DNA of 64,000 bases, from the NCBI RefSeq assembly GCF_900106835.1, contig NZ_FNNR01000005.1, forward strand, positions 264,019 to 328,018, given 5' to 3'. Within the stretch, counting starts at the first letter, position 1; each line of letters begins with the position of its first letter. Made by a program: the position numbers and the translations under genes. The stretch is from Arthrobacter sp. cf158. GTDB lineage: Bacteria; Actinomycetota; Actinomycetes; Actinomycetales; Micrococcaceae. Under the pieces are notes generated by a model. It saw nothing but the letters and a program-made list of their open reading frames with translations. It made no database searches and had not been told where the DNA came from. Positions 46,988-55,614 of this stretch are shown piece after piece.

Positions 46988-47980
46988 ATGCGCGCTATCG
47001 ATCTTGAGACCAGAGTCTTGACTGCTGTTGAGCAAATTCGCAAGGGGCAACAAGTCGAGCACGACTTCATAGAATGCAAGCGCAGTTGGCCCCAAGAGAA
47101 CAAAGCGCGCCAACTAGCAGGTAGCCTCAACCGCGCTGGTGGCGACCCAGTCATCTACATCATTGGAATCGACGAAGATTCTGGGCAAATTTTTGATGTT
47201 TCAGGGACAGACGTGTTGGATTGGTGGAATCAGATTGGCCCTCAGTTTGATCAGACCGGACCGGAGTTGATTCGGCATATGCCAGTGGTCATCAATTCCG
47301 ATGGTGAACAGGTCGTGGCATTGGCGTTCGCTTCCGATAGAGCACCCTATGTCGTCAAGGTCGGTGACAGTCCCAAACTTGAAGTTCCGATGCGAGAGGG
47401 AACCGGGACTCGGAGCGCCAAGCGCGATGAACTGCTGCGCCTGTTGATTCCGGCTGTTAGCGTCCCGTCAACGGTGATGTTAAAGGCGTCATTCAAGCTG
47501 CAGAGAGTTGAGACGACAATAGACTGGCAGCAAGTGGTGGACTTCAAGCCCAGCGGGGAGATTCGAATCTACTTCGAGCACAACAGTAGTGAGCCGGTGA
47601 CGCTGCCCTCACATGGCATGAGCGCAAGTCTGATCGCTGATGGGTCAACTTCTCCGCTGCGTATTCGTCCGGCTCGCGGATTGGTTACTAATCCCGCTTC
47701 TGGACGGTACCTCGTGGGTCCGGTGGTGGACGGTGTTGCACTCGACGTACCAAAGGCGGTGTCTTTCGAACTGGAGTTCCCAGCATTTGATGAAGTGACC
47801 GCCATGAAGTTGCAGGCCGGCCAATCATTTACCTATGAGATTGAATTCGAAGTTCTGAATGCACAGAAAACTATAAGAGTCACAGCAGAGCTTTCACCCG
47901 ATGACATCGACCCTCAGCGCCCAAATGTGCTGTGTGCTTGGTCCTATAAGCACCCTCGCTTCTGGCCAGCCGAATCCTAA
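46988..47980 (+). CDS. Schlafen/AlbA_2-domain protein
   Basis: 330 residues. The N-terminal 130 residues match the AlbA_2 (Schlafen-like) domain: QVEHDFIECKRSWPQENKARQLAGSLNRAGGDPVIYIIGIDED, where the Glu and Lys of IECK are typical, followed by VVALAFASDRAPYVVKV and a RSAKRDELLRLL stretch. The rest is beta-rich and unrecognised. AlbA_2 proteins occur in nucleic-acid-acting and defence roles; here the island context makes defence plausible. No strong ribosome site is seen at the ATG. Confidence 0.75.
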   Translation: MRAIDLETRVLTAVEQIRKGQQVEHDFIECKRSWPQENKARQLAGSLNRAGGDPVIYIIGIDEDSGQIFDVSGTDVLDWWNQIGPQFDQTGPELIRHMPVVINSDGEQVVALAFASDRAPYVVKVGDSPKLEVPMREGTGTRSAKRDELLRLLIPAVSVPSTVMLKASFKLQRVETTIDWQQVVDFKPSGEIRIYFEHNSSEPVTLPSHGMSASLIADGSTSPLRIRPARGLVTNPASGRYLVGPVVDGVALDVPKAVSFELEFPAFDEVTAMKLQAGQSFTYEIEFEVLNAQKTIRVTAELSPDDIDPQRPNVLCAWSYKHPRFWPAES

Positions 47981-48343
47981 ATAGTCGAGAGATACTTTAG
48001 GTGTTGCCGAACAAAAATAGAGGGACGCCACTAGAACATGTGGACATCTTTAGGTAGGCAATAAGATCAATCTATTTCATTCACCTCCTATTTTACCAAT
48101 TATCCCATTAGCAATAAATAGCATTCCCTCATAATACGGTGCAGAAGTGATCATATTCCCGTGATCACTCGCACCTAACCCTTGGAGGGGGTGAAAAAGA
48201 TGGGATGCCTATCAAAGCGTACGTCGGACATCAGCGGAGAGATCGTCTCCGATGATGCTGTCAGCACCGTGGTTGTTCGCAGCCTTTACCTTCATAGCTT
48301 TAATTAGAACATATGTTCGAAGACCCTCTTGCTAGGATCATCC
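47981..48343. other. AT-rich stretch with repeated GTGATCA boxes
   Basis: Bases 48050-48180 are visibly richer in A/T than anything nearby (runs such as CTATTTTACCAATTATCCCA). GTGATCA at about 48147 and the palindrome GTGATCAC at about 48161 lie 7 bases apart and could be an operator for the gene that follows. No gene was found. Confidence 0.45.
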
Positions 48344-49063
48344 GTGTCGCGGTCAGCCAAGTCCGGCAGGTACGTCACTGACAGGGGTGCAAAGAGAAAC
48401 CCGAGTTCAACCGTCAATGAGTCTGTTCAGATTGAAGCGGCTGCTTTTAGCGCTGCCACTAGAGTCTCGCGTGCCCTGAGGAACCAGCTCGCTCACGGCT
48501 TCACTAAGTCTCCTGCACCAGAGCCGATTATCGTCCGGGTCTACCTAGACACTGATGATGCCGTGACTGCTTTCAAAGCTATCCAGGCGCTGGAAGTTGT
48601 CCTGGCTGATGCTGGCTACGGTCGGACGAAGATAGAAAACGTCGACAGAGGATCGCTACGGCTGCGGCTCAAGGCATGGCTAGATGGCGACGATGGCCAG
48701 ATTGCTCAGCAGGCAGCCAAGAACAAGCTGGGAGAAGCAGCGGTTATTGCTGATCGGTGGGCCAAGGACTTTACGGTCAATAAGCAGCGTGCCGAGATAA
48801 GTGCGATCAACGCCAACACCGCGTACCAGCTGATGGAGTCGGTCAAGGATGTTGAGAACGTGGCACTGCAGATGGATGAATGGCTGATCGTCAAGTACAA
48901 AGATGCCAAAGGCGAACCTATCTGCTCGGTTCGGAAGCTCACTGTCACTGAACTTTCGGTGCTGGACCGTAGTCCTGGAATCTTGAACAATCCAAGCAAA
49001 ACACTCGACAACCTCTCGCTCTTGGCTTACGAGCAAGAGAACGGGCTAGCGGTTGAAAGCTAG
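48344..49063 (+). CDS. Uncharacterised soluble protein
   Basis: 239 residues, no family recognised. Start GTG 48344 with AGGA 6 bases upstream gives a typical N-terminus MSRSAKSGRYVTDRGAKRN; a TTG five codons earlier is possible. The protein is helix-rich with a segment RGSLRLRLKAWLDGDDGQIAQQ. It converges with the membrane protein gene at 49066-50010, ending only 2 bases before that gene's stop. Island context only; no function assigned. Confidence 0.6.
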   Translation: MSRSAKSGRYVTDRGAKRNPSSTVNESVQIEAAAFSAATRVSRALRNQLAHGFTKSPAPEPIIVRVYLDTDDAVTAFKAIQALEVVLADAGYGRTKIENVDRGSLRLRLKAWLDGDDGQIAQQAAKNKLGEAAVIADRWAKDFTVNKQRAEISAINANTAYQLMESVKDVENVALQMDEWLIVKYKDAKGEPICSVRKLTVTELSVLDRSPGILNNPSKTLDNLSLLAYEQENGLAVES

Positions 49064-49065
49064 TC

Positions 49066-50010
49066 CTAGCCGCTAGCTGCTACTGCATCGGGAGCCTTGG
49101 CTTCGGTCTTAGGCTCATTCTTCTTGTTCCAGCCGGGTACGCGCTCCAGTGCTTTGCTTGGAACCACGCCGGCTTTGATGGCCTCTGCCCCAATTTCTGT
49201 TGCTTCGTTCATCTTGTGAATGCCCTTGACGAAAAGAACGGTGCTTACGACAAGGCCAGTGATGCCGATTAGAAGGGCAAGCACGAAGTCACTGTTCCAC
49301 ATGTTCACGGCGGTTCCGACCGCTATGAAGAACAAGGGGAGGTGAATGCAGAACCTAAACTCAGCTTCGGATCTAGCTCGGTCGTAGTTGTTGAAGACAC
49401 GCTCATTACCGGCTTGCAGAGCGGCGGCTATATCTGTTGCTTCTTCCAACAGGTCTCTTTTGATGTGCTCGATCAAGACCTCGTTGTCGTCACCAGGTTC
49501 GCGCTCGGGATCGAGGAAGTCGTAGTGCTTGCGGATAGGAACCAAGCTGTGACCCTGCTTGCCTGCGGTATATACGGCATCGATAGCGAGGAACTCCAGC
49601 AACTCCTCGCTTCTCCTGGTGTGGCCGCCCCGTCGAGGGTGCTCAGGTTGGCGAAGGTGGAGATTACCCCTCCACATCAACCGACGAATCCACTTGATCT
49701 TTCGCTTATCGTAGAACTTCGCGAGTCCAGCCTTGAACCAGTGGATTCGGACAGAGCCACGCCTCAGTTTGCGTCGGATGTCAGGCATGAGCAGAACGCC
49801 CAGCACATATGCGCTAAAGCTGACCACTCCCAGCACAAGGGTGGGCGATAGGTAATCTGACACCTGATTAAGGAGGCCAAAGATGCCGTCCTTGTCGTCC
49901 TTCTTTGGGATCGGCGTTCCGAGAAAGACCCATAACGCCGTGAGCCACAGGACCCCCGTCATCAGGGGAGTGCGGAAATCACGGAAGCCGGGCAGTATTT
50001 GGGCGAGCAT
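49066..50010 (-). CDS. Uncharacterised four-segment membrane protein
   Basis: 314 residues with four hydrophobic segments near 15-32, 54-75, 222-238 and 242-263, separated by a basic cytoplasmic middle region (HLRQPEHPRRGGHTRRSEELLEFLAIDAVYTAG) and a soluble Lys/Ala-rich tail. No motif is recognised. The reading is convincing because the hydrophobic pattern is periodic and the frame is long. It converges with the preceding gene and lies before a phage remnant, so it may be island cargo. Confidence 0.65.
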   Translation of the reverse strand: MLAQILPGFRDFRTPLMTGVLWLTALWVFLGTPIPKKDDKDGIFGLLNQVSDYLSPTLVLGVVSFSAYVLGVLLMPDIRRKLRRGSVRIHWFKAGLAKFYDKRKIKWIRRLMWRGNLHLRQPEHPRRGGHTRRSEELLEFLAIDAVYTAGKQGHSLVPIRKHYDFLDPEREPGDDNEVLIEHIKRDLLEEATDIAAALQAGNERVFNNYDRARSEAEFRFCIHLPLFFIAVGTAVNMWNSDFVLALLIGITGLVVSTVLFVKGIHKMNEATEIGAEAIKAGVVPSKALERVPGWNKKNEPKTEAKAPDAVAASG

Positions 50011-50280
50011 TTATCCTCTTGGGATTCGCTGGGAGCGCTGAAAAGCCTAACACGTCTCTTTTAATCTATTGCTGTTTGTGTCTAAATAGGGGCAGGTATG
50101 GCAGGGCAGTCACGAAGTAAGAAGTCTACAACCAAGAAGCATTAGCCAGGAAAGTTGGACGGCCCAGTGAAGTTTTTCAGGCTCGAAGAACTCGACGGTA
50201 CGGTGCCGCATTGTTGATTAAAATTGGCTTTAAAACAATTCGCTCTGTGTTACCTTCAGGATAGTAACTAGATAGGGCAA

Positions 50281-50619
50281 TTGCAGACTTCACGTGGTAG
50301 GCGGAAAAGCAAAAGCAACCACAAGGCAACCAGCAGCAGCGAAGATGAAGACTTGAAAAAGGCGATGAAGCGCTTTGACGACTCGTGGAAGTACGCCAAG
50401 ACCAACTTCCACGACAAGTGGGACCGAGACAACAAGCTTTACGACAACGAGCGCTACAAAAAGGCCTACAAGGGCACAACTGACACGTTCGTCCCAATGC
50501 CCTTCTCCATCGTTGAGACGCTGACAACAGCCGTGTTCAACGCAAACCTGCGCTTCCAGCTCAAGTCAGGCACGCCCATAGGGTTTGAGACCATCGAAAC
50601 AGGCCTTCCAGCCGCCTAA
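50281..50619 (+). pseudogene. N-terminal fragment of a phage portal protein gene
   Basis: 112 codons beginning at a TTG. Residues 22-95 look like the start of a phage portal protein: WKYAKTNFHDKWDRDNKLYDNERY, then KGTTDTFVPMPFSIVETLTTAVFNANLRFQLK. Portal proteins are usually several hundred residues, so only the first fifth survives before the frame runs into unrelated sequence. A short open frame just upstream (MAGQSRSKKSTTKKH) is probably part of the same debris. This is evidence that a prophage or satellite element once occupied the site. Confidence 0.65.
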
Positions 50620-50895
50620 AAACTATCAACCCCGAGGGCCAACGAAACCCGGGCAGTCCGTTCATCACCTCTGCCGCTCGACGAGCGACGGGTTGGAGTT
50701 AGGGCTTGAGCATGTCATGTCGTTGCCTGGGTTGAGCCGCCATGAACGTGTCGGAGGAGGAAATCGGATGAACAGGTCTTTGTCAGTGCTCGCAGGCACT
50801 TCGGACTACCGAGGATTGTCCGTCGTCTGCTGCGTTCTCCATTTCGTTTCCTCAGCCATGGACGGCGACCCGACGACCGCCGACAGGGGCAAAAA

Positions 50896-51030
50896 GGAGG
50901 TGTGGACAATGTCCACACCTCCGGCCTCGGACTGGCCCGTACAGCCGCCGGATTGCCCCGGATTCCGCATGTTTCCGCCACTTCCCAGCAATGACAAGGC
51001 CCGGAATCGCTTTCGAGTCCCACCTCGGGC
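50896..51030 (+). repeat. Long repeat copy B: palindrome plus tRNA 3'-end-like block
   Basis: Begins with a perfect 27-base palindrome (50896-50922; core TGTGGACAATGTCCACA), then the same interior blocks as copy A, including CGGACTGGCCC, GCCGCCGGA and CATGTTTCCGCCACTTCCCA, and ends with TTCGAGTCCCACCTCGGGCA (51012-51031). Together with copy A it brackets about 4.3 kb. It is followed directly by a terminator. Confidence 0.7.
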
Positions 51031-51035
51031 ACGGC

Positions 51036-51060
51036 AAACCCCCTCGTCAGAGGGGGTTTT
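51036..51060 (+). terminator. Rho-independent terminator after repeat copy B
   Basis: Stem AAACCCCCT / AGGGGGTTTT with a 6-base loop followed by a T run. Its position directly after the tRNA-like 3' end is what a former tRNA transcript would have. Confidence 0.7.
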
Positions 51061-51386
51061 TGCTTTAATGTGTGTACATTTCTTGACAAGTCCCTCTGAT
51101 TGGGAGTCCCGGCTTTAGCCTGGCCACCGGGTGCGGCCTGTTCAGTTTGGGTGGGGAGCGGGATCAGTGCCCTGGCTGGTGAGCGCTCCGCTGGTTGGGT
51201 TGTGGGGTCATTCAGCCCTCCTTTCTGGGTGTTGTGGCGGTCCCTGTTTGGCCGTTCACTGCTTCATGGTCCTCGCATGTGCCGATGACATGACTTTCAG
51301 TAAAATTCTGAGAGGATTTTTCGAGATCCGGTTCACCGGCACTCGGCACGGACCGGCGTCTCGCCGTCTTTGTCCATCCAAAAGGG

Positions 51387-51405
51387 GTGTGGACAGTGTC
51401 CACAC
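51387..51405. repeat. Third copy of the TGTGGACA/TGTCCACA palindrome
   Basis: Perfect 19-base palindrome GTGTGGACAGTGTCCACAC with a G instead of A at its centre, without the tRNA-like block that follows the other two. Confidence 0.6.
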
Positions 51406-51801
51406 TTAAATCTCCTTTATCGAGACTGATCACAGCCATCGCGTTGTCCCTCCTTCGTCCTATATCTACTCATTGCATCTGCGTGGCCATAGCGACATGA
51501 CGCCGGCTCGGAAGCGCACTGCACGTGCAGGGCCACTCCGCGTGGGAACTCGATCGCTAAGCCGACCGAGTGCTGTGGGGTCGGTTTCAGCCGCGTAGTC
51601 CACGCGGTACTCCAGCGGTACTACAAATGGAGGTTTGTTGGTTCAGCCGAGAGTCGGCCGGGCATATCGGAGCCGACCAGTTTGCCGGTGAGGGTCGCTA
51701 TGTCGCCTTACCAGAAGGCGTATAGCAGGTGGTGTCTGCCGTCGGCGTTCTCGGGTGGTTGCTGTCTGTTGCTCTCTCACGGGGCTTCCTAGGATGGTGC
51801 T

Positions 51802-52613
51802 GTGGAAACTGATGAGCAGAACGGAGACTTCCAGCGGCTTCATCAACTGATCCCCGGCACGACCGATATCAAGGGTTTCGTGGACGGCGTGACCCGGTAC
51901 GCGGCAACGACCCTGAGCCGTGCCACTCGAGCACGCGTTGAATGCGCCGTGACTTAATGGCGGCGCAAACGGGCCGTGACCATTGCCGGCAACAGCGACG
52001 AAGCGATCCTGCTCGACGGCGTGGAACAGGCACTCGGGTACGGGCCCTGCTTGGAATCCCTGGAGACGTTGCAACCGGTGCTGCTGGCGGACACCCACAC
52101 GGACACTCGCTGGCCGGCGTATGCCGGGACCCTTGCTGCCGCCGGTGCCCGCAGCGTGCTCGGTCTTCCGCTGGACTTGGGCAAGGACGCCTCAGCAGCC
52201 CTGAAGTTCTTCGCCCCCGCGACAGGACTCTTCACCGAAGAGGCCATCGGCGAGGCCGTGGTCTTCGGCGACATGGCAGGCCAGGCTTTGCGGCTCGCCT
52301 GCGTGTCATTGCCGCCGACCTGCTCGCGCAAGACCTCAAGGCCGCGATGGAGCTCCGGACGCCGATCGATCTGGCATGCGGAATGATCATGGAGCAAAGC
52401 CACTGCACCCAGGAAGAGGCCTTCAAATTCCTCACGACGGCCTCCCGGCACCGCAACCAGAAGGTTCACGACGTCGCTGACGGCATCATTAAAGCCCGCA
52501 CCGGTAGCAGCGGGCACATCACGGCCCACTTCCAGGACAGATCCTGCTTGGCCCAAAGGACACACGCAGCCTGGGCTATGCGACGTTCAGGTCCTCCAAC
52601 GCCCAAGCGATGA
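51802..52613 (+). pseudogene. GAF-ANTAR response regulator, broken
   Basis: From GTG 51802 the frame reads DFQRLHQLIPGTTDIKGFVDGVTRYAATTL and meets TAA at 51955. The same frame resumes with the GAF segment TIAGNSDEAILLDGVEQALGYGPCLESLETLQPVLLADT. Near 52290 one base is missing and the ANTAR domain continues in the next frame as RVIAADLLAQDLKAAMELRTPIDLACGMIMEQ. ANTAR proteins bind RNA hairpins and relieve transcription termination. Stop plus frameshift make it non-functional as read. Confidence 0.8.
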
Positions 52614-52840
52614 CGGTGTTGTCGAACGGGCACAGCTCGAAGGCGCCGTTAAGGAAAGCATCCGACTCGAATTCCATGGCACTGCCGCCGTTGGCCCATA
52701 CTGCATCCATAGGTCGTCTAGGGTGACGACGTGCTGCTGAATCAGCTTAAGCGCTCTCACGCGAGGATTCTCCGCAGGGTTGCCCCTGACCAGCGGCCCA
52801 ACACCGCTAGTAGTCGTCGTGCCCTTGCTTCTAAAAGACA
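52576..52840 (-). pseudogene. Small conserved-looking hypothetical gene with a frameshift
   Basis: Minus-strand reading gives PLVRGNPAENPRVRALKLIQQHVVTLDDLWMQY up to about 52700, and then in the next frame ANGGSAMEFESDAFLNGAFELCPFDNTVIAWALEDLNVA ending at TAG 52576-52578. The two halves join naturally if one base is missing. The start is not clear. The product would be about 85 residues, unknown function. Confidence 0.55.
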
Positions 52841-53106
52841 CCCTGATAATCCCAAATCGCACTCGTGAGGACCAGACCCGGCGAACCCGATGGGGGTCGG
52901 TAAGTGCAACCCTGAGCCCCCCTGTATTGGCACTTGTGGGTATCCAGGGTGGTCGCCGGAGTCTCTCCGCGTACTCAACGCGGCCCAGAGCAGTATGCGT
53001 CAGGCTCATATCTGAGGCTTCCGCAAAGGCGTGTTGTCAAATCGTTTTCCGAATTTTCACTTGACGCTTGCAGGTGCCCCCTCTGACGTCAGGTTGGAGG
53101 TGTATT

Positions 53107-53523
53107 TCATACTGTTGGCGCAGAGGTGTCTTGCTCGTGAGTTCGGTTTGCAAGACGTGATGACGGGGACTCCTGAGTCACGCCGCATGGCACGTCTTGA
53201 TCGACGCGGACGACGTACTTTCCGTAATCGCGTTGTATGACGAGGATGCCCTGCTTGCGTTCCAAAGCGGCGGGCATGAGTGTGTCTACCGCATGGTTGA
53301 GCTTTTCGTCCCGGCTTCCGGGCTCCTCCACAGTGACTTCAAGGGAAGCTAGAGGCGAAATGTCGTTGTCCGTTATCGAGAAGACAGCGCTGGTTACCAA
53401 AGAAAGCGAATTGTGGGACACAAGTCCTCCTGATAGGGATCGATCGGGGTGTGCTTCAATTGCGCTGTCCGCGGTTCGGATATCCGCGCCGGTCAAGTCG
53501 CCGATAGCGGGAATCGCGATCAT
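53107..53523 (-). CDS. Small hypothetical protein
   Basis: About 138 residues from ATG 53523 (MIAIPAIGDLTGADIRTADSA). The stretch AVDTLMPAALERKQGILVIQRDYGKYVVRVDQDVPCGV has a protein-like pattern, and the opposite-strand frame looks less so. No ribosome site or motif is evident. Could be a real small gene or a fragment of one; function unknown. Confidence 0.4.
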   Translation of the reverse strand: MIAIPAIGDLTGADIRTADSAIEAHPDRSLSGGLVSHNSLSLVTSAVFSITDNDISPLASLEVTVEEPGSRDEKLNHAVDTLMPAALERKQGILVIQRDYGKYVVRVDQDVPCGVTQESPSSRLANRTHEQDTSAPTV

Positions 53524-53574
53524 ATGGATCGAGTGCGCGGGGTGCTTTCGTCGTAGGATGCTGACTGGTGTCAA

Positions 53575-54010
53575 GGGTCATACCTATAAGCGGCTAGCCT
53601 CCGGCGAATTCTGCCGAAGGTGTTGGCACGTGCTCTGCCCCAACGTGGAGTGACTGAAGGGCCGTAATCAACGTGGAGTCGAGCTGACGCGTTCGCACGG
53701 GGCCAATGTCTCATTCATCGGTCCAGTGCTGGGGCCAACGGATAAGGAATGCGATGTCTGGCCAACGTAGGTGTTTATCGGTGCTGCCTACCACTTTTAC
53801 TTGACCGAGTTGCAAGTAGTTCCAGATCGCGGGATACGGCCGCCACAGCGGCTGCCCGTCGATGCAACTCACTCTTCTTTTGTCCTCGGTTCTTCCGTGC
53901 CCTCGTCGTGGCCGAATGCTTCGATCCGGCAAGGGGGTCGTAGAAAAGGGGCAGGGATTCTTGTGTTTCCTGAGTTCGGTCAAACATTCGACTCGTTCAC
54001 CTGCAAATCC
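53575..54010. other. Island end, no gene called
   Basis: Short open frames exist on both strands without motif support. The region separates the debris from the gabD operon terminator. Confidence 0.4.
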
Positions 54011-54023
54011 CTTTGATGTGGAT

Positions 54024-54062
54024 ACCAGGGCCTTCCGCGTTGCGAGGACGGAAGGCCCTGGT
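54024..54062 (-). terminator. Terminator of the gabD operon
   Basis: A perfect 14-bp stem, arms ACCAGGGCCTTCCG and CGGAAGGCCCTGGT, with an 11-base loop, 14 bases beyond the dehydrogenase stop. Confidence 0.7.
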
Positions 54063-54076
54063 GGTCTGATTGCCGC

Positions 54077-55558
54077 CTAGTCGGCGTATGGGTCCGCGAT
54101 ACCTACGTACTGGGTGTAGAGGTACTCTTCGATGCCTTCGGAACCGCCTTCGCGGCCCAGGCCGGACTGCTTGACGCCACCGAACGGTGCGGCCGCGTTG
54201 GAGATCACACCGGCGTTCAGGCCCAGCATGCCGGTCTCAAGACGTTCGCTGATGCGCAGGCCACGGTTGAGGTCCTTGGTGAAGACGTAGGCAACCAGGC
54301 CGTACTCGGTGGTGTTGGCCAGGCGAACGGCCTCGTCTTCCGTGGAGAAGGTGATTATCGGCGCTACCGGTCCGAAGATTTCTTCCCGCAGAATGCGGGC
54401 GTCGGCGGCAACGTTCTTCAGCACGGTGGGCTGGTAGAAGTAGCCGGGGCCATCCACGTGCGCACCACCGGTAACGGCGGTCGCGCCACCCTCCACGGCT
54501 TCAGTGACCAAGGCGTGCACGCCATCGCGGGCCTTCCCGTCGATCAGCGGCCCAACCTTGGACTCCGGCTCCGTGCCACGGGCAGTGGTCAGTGCACCGA
54601 TCTTGGCAGCGAACTTCTCCGCGAAGGAATCAGCGATGGACTCGTGCACAATGAAGCGGTTCGCAGCGGTGCAGGCCTCGCCCATGTTGCGCATCTTCGC
54701 CGCGATGGCGCCCTCAACAGCCTTGTCCAGGTCAGCGTCTTCGAAGACCACGAACGGGGCGTTACCACCGAGTTCCATGGAGGTGCGCAGGACCTTGCCC
54801 GCCGCTTCACGGATCAGAGCCTGGCCCACCGGGGTGGAACCGGTGAACGAGATCTTGCGGAGACGGTCATCCTTGATCAACGGCCCCGTCACGGCGCCCG
54901 CGGTGGAGGACTGGATGACGTTCAGTACACCGGCGGGCAGGCCGGCTTCCTGCATAACCTGGGCGAACAGCAGGCTGGTCAACGGGGTCAGCTTGGCGGG
55001 CTTGAGAACCATGGTGCAACCGGCGGCGACGGCGGGGGCTACCTTACGGGTGGCCATGGCCAGCGGGAAGTTCCACGGGGTGATCAGCAGGCAGGGACCC
55101 ACCGGCTTCTTCTGCACCAGGAGGCGGTTCTTGCCATCCGGAGCTGCGGAGTAACGGCCCGAAACGCGGACGGCTTCCTCGGAGAACCAGCGCAGGAACT
55201 CGGCACCGTAGGTCACTTCGCCGCGGGCTTCGGCCAGGGGCTTACCCATTTCCAGGGTCATCAGCAGTGCGAAGTCTTCGGCGCGCTCGGTGACCAGCTC
55301 AAAGGCACGGCGCAGGATCTCGCCGCGTTCGCGCGGCGCGGTGCGGGCCCAATCAGCCTGGGCGGCAGCAGCGGCGTCGAGGGCGGCAGCGCCGTCTTCA
55401 GCACCGGCGTCGGAAATGCTGAGGAGGACTTTGCCCGTTGCCGGGTCCTCAACATCAAAGGTCTTTCCGGAACCGGCCGGGCGCCACTGACCGTTGATCA
55501 GCAGGCCGGTAGGGACGGAATCGAGTAGTTCAAGTTCAATCAAAGCGGAGATAGACAT
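54077..55558 (-). CDS. gabD: Succinate-semialdehyde dehydrogenase (NAD(P)+), GabD type
   Basis: 493 residues, intact. Aldehyde dehydrogenase signatures in order: GPCLLITPWNFPLAMATRK, the NAD-binding FTGSTPVGQ, the catalytic Glu in MELGGNAPFVVFEDAD and the catalytic Cys in MGEACTAANRF. It best resembles succinate-semialdehyde dehydrogenases, which oxidise the aldehyde to succinate. It is downstream of a ThDP-dependent decarboxylase gene, so a semialdehyde made by decarboxylation would be its substrate. A dead relative lies at 17601-18220. Confidence 0.85.
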   Translation of the reverse strand: MSISALIELELLDSVPTGLLINGQWRPAGSGKTFDVEDPATGKVLLSISDAGAEDGAAALDAAAAAQADWARTAPRERGEILRRAFELVTERAEDFALLMTLEMGKPLAEARGEVTYGAEFLRWFSEEAVRVSGRYSAAPDGKNRLLVQKKPVGPCLLITPWNFPLAMATRKVAPAVAAGCTMVLKPAKLTPLTSLLFAQVMQEAGLPAGVLNVIQSSTAGAVTGPLIKDDRLRKISFTGSTPVGQALIREAAGKVLRTSMELGGNAPFVVFEDADLDKAVEGAIAAKMRNMGEACTAANRFIVHESIADSFAEKFAAKIGALTTARGTEPESKVGPLIDGKARDGVHALVTEAVEGGATAVTGGAHVDGPGYFYQPTVLKNVAADARILREEIFGPVAPIITFSTEDEAVRLANTTEYGLVAYVFTKDLNRGLRISERLETGMLGLNAGVISNAAAPFGGVKQSGLGREGGSEGIEEYLYTQYVGIADPYAD

Positions 55559-55614
55559 TTATTCTTCCATTCGTAGGCCATCATGCCGACGGCGGGAGCG
55601 CCGGGGGCGGAGAG

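Noticed and set aside
54458..55528. 356-codon plus-strand frame opposite gabD
   Set aside because: The minus-strand gene carries all aldehyde dehydrogenase signatures; the plus frame is a shadow.
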